Below, piece after piece: positions 16,351 through 17,230 of a DNA stretch of 17,230 bases. The notes below the pieces were generated by a model. The model worked only from the letters and a program-made list of their open reading frames with translations, did no database searches and was not told the DNA's origin. The position numbers and the translations under genes were made by a program. Source of the stretch: CAYTLW01 sp964438735 (GTDB lineage: Bacteria; Myxococcota_A; UBA9042); assembly GCA_964438735.1 (NCBI GenBank), contig CAYTLW010000148.1, positions 1 through 17,230 of the forward strand. The letters run 5' to 3'. Numbering within the stretch: the first letter of the stretch is position 1; every line of letters begins with the position of its first letter.

Positions 16351-17094
16351 ATGAAGAAGATGACGATCCCCATCCTGGTCGCAGGGACGATGCTCGTGGC
16401 CGCCGGCTGCGGCAACCAGGCCGCCACCCCGCCCGTCGCCCCGGCGCAGTGCGGCGCCGGCACTGCGCTCGTCAACGGCGTCTGCCAGGTGGTCAATGAC
16501 ACCAACATCAGCAACCCCGCCGACACCGGCGGCGGCGCCACCGACGCGGGCAGCACCACCAAAACTGACACCGGCGGTGGCACGGTCACCGATGCCGGCA
16601 CAACGCCGAAGACCGACGCCGGCGGCGGCACCACGACCAAGGACGCCGGTGACCCCGTGGACGCGGGCCCGCCCGATCCGTGGTGCGACTGCCCCCCCGA
16701 GAAGAAGAACCCCGCCGGACTCGAGCACGGCAAGAAGTGCGACAAGCACGACGACTGCCTGTACGGCTACTGCATGACCGGCGGTCACCTGACCGGCTAC
16801 GACGACGGCGTCAAGTTCTGCACCAAGAACAACGCCTGCGGCAGCGGCGGTGACGCCACCCAGTGCGAGGCCGACGGCAAGTTCAAGTCCGGCTTCGAAA
16901 AGACCAAAGAGAGTGGCAACGACAAGTTCAGCGGCAAGAAGTGCGGCAAGGTGGTCAAGGTCTGCGCCAAGCAGTGCAAGAGCGATGGCGACTGCAAAGC
17001 CTGGAATCCAGAGCTGCCCCACTGCATCAAGACGTCCACCAAGTACGTCTCGATGGGCGTCATCGGCATCTGCGTCAAGAACCCGCTCAAGTAG
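16351..17094 (+). CDS. Cys-rich lipoprotein with Asp-Ala-Gly repeat linker
   Basis: The 247-residue product starts at the ATG at 16351, preceded by AAGGAG 9 bases upstream; the frame is open further upstream to 16258 without a signal peptide. KKMTIPILVAGTMLVAAGC is a standard lipoprotein signal with lipid-bearing Cys20. A short segment with two Cys follows (residues 34-45), then a low-complexity linker (58-106) with repeated DTGGG and TDAG units. The C-terminal part (111-247) holds 14 cysteines with CDCPP, CDKHDDC and CKSDGDC, likely disulfide-bonded and outside the cytoplasm. Such proteins are common on myxobacterial surfaces, and their functions are mostly unknown. It is divergent from the ATP synthase operon and 33 bases upstream of the selenocysteine tRNA gene. 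No selenocysteine codon is seen in it; it ends in TAG. Confidence 0.85.
   Translation: MKKMTIPILVAGTMLVAAGCGNQAATPPVAPAQCGAGTALVNGVCQVVNDTNISNPADTGGGATDAGSTTKTDTGGGTVTDAGTTPKTDAGGGTTTKDAGDPVDAGPPDPWCDCPPEKKNPAGLEHGKKCDKHDDCLYGYCMTGGHLTGYDDGVKFCTKNNACGSGGDATQCEADGKFKSGFEKTKESGNDKFSGKKCGKVVKVCAKQCKSDGDCKAWNPELPHCIKTSTKYVSMGVIGICVKNPLK
16522..16668 (+). repeat. Imperfect tandem repeat coding for a DTGGG/TDAG linker
   Basis: Residues 58-72, 73-88 and 89-103 of the lipoprotein begin DTGGGATDAG, DTGGGTVTDAG and DAGGGTTTKDAG. The units are about 15-16 codons each, with diverged DNA. This is a flexible acidic spacer between the lipid anchor and the Cys-rich domain. Confidence 0.65.
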
Positions 17095-17101
17095 CCCAAT
17101 C

Positions 17102-17122
17102 TGGCCGGCTTCGGGCTGGCCA
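17102..17122 (+). terminator. Terminator-like hairpin between the lipoprotein gene and selC
   Basis: TGGCCGGC (17102-17109) pairs with GGCTGGCC plus A (17115-17122), with one G-U pair and a 5-base loop TTCGG. It begins 7 bases after the TAG stop and ends 5 bases before the tRNA. It is followed by TCTCC rather than a T-run, so it may be a weak terminator or may shape the tRNA precursor. Confidence 0.4.
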
Positions 17123-17127
17123 TCTCC

Positions 17128-17224
17128 GGAGGCGCGTGGGTTCTGGTGAGCCCCCCGGTCTTCAAAACCGGTGTAGGGCGTGACGAGCGTCCTGGGGGAG
17201 TTCGATTCTCCTGCGCCTCCGCCA
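17128..17224 (+). tRNA. selC: tRNA-Sec (selenocysteine, anticodon TCA)
   Basis: This 97-base gene folds as a bacterial selenocysteine tRNA. The acceptor stem has 8 bp (GGAGGCGC 17128-17135 with GCGCCTCC 17213-17220), the discriminator is G and CCA is encoded. The D stem has 6 bp (GGGTTC 17138-17143 with GAGCCC 17148-17153) around TGGT. The anticodon stem CCGGT/ACCGG encloses CTTCAAA, giving anticodon TCA at 17162-17164, which reads UGA. A long variable arm (about 17172-17195) has a 6-bp stem. The T arm is GGGAG-TTCGATT-CTCCT. The 8-bp acceptor, 6-bp D stem and large extra arm separate it from serine tRNA and from suppressor tRNAs. It is charged with serine, converted by SelA and delivered by SelB. 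The partner genes are not in this window. Confidence 0.97.
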
Positions 17225-17230
17225 CTGGAA

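Noticed and set aside
16522..16668. CRISPR-like or mobile repeat
   Set aside because: The repeat is in frame, imperfect, has no spacer structure and encodes a linker within a lipoprotein.
17128..17224. Serine or UGA-suppressor tRNA
   Set aside because: The 8-bp acceptor stem, 6-bp D stem with a 4-base loop and TCA anticodon fit only tRNA-Sec.

Overview
The window is GC-rich DNA from a bacterium that fits Myxococcota or a related deltaproteobacterial lineage. The evidence is several lipoproteins with Asp/Ala/Gly- and Cys-rich linkers, a DUF2330 protein with a MYXO-CTERM-like tail, sulfatase-modifying-factor (FGE)-like lipoproteins, and an F-type ATP synthase locus with two b-type subunits and no a or c genes. 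There is no sign of a mobile element, CRISPR array or prophage. Intergenic gaps are all shorter than 300 bases.

Left part (1-8921): a minus-strand FGE-like lipoprotein gene (88-1215) is divergent from a run of five plus-strand genes (1440-8921). These encode a membrane-anchored protein with LolA-like and possibly GyrI-like parts, a 770-residue multi-pass membrane protein resembling GT-C glycosyltransferases, a second FGE-like lipoprotein, a small beta-barrel-like outer-membrane protein, and a DUF2330 protein. All six products carry export or membrane signals, so this looks like a cell-envelope module of unknown function. The first plus-strand gene is preceded by a perfect 10-bp inverted repeat that contains its Shine-Dalgarno sequence.

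Right part (16133-8960, minus strand): an ATP synthase operon in the order b', b, delta, alpha, gamma, beta, epsilon, followed 7 bases later by a lipoprotein with a repetitive helical, TPR-like body. The first three genes overlap. Longer gaps with GC-rich hairpins precede alpha and beta. Subunits a and c must be encoded elsewhere. A good sigma-70-like promoter lies at 16203-16231.

Right edge (16351-17224, plus strand): a Cys-rich lipoprotein gene is divergent from the ATP synthase operon. It is followed by a terminator-like hairpin and a complete selenocysteine tRNA gene (selC, anticodon TCA, CCA encoded), which shows that the organism very probably makes selenoproteins.
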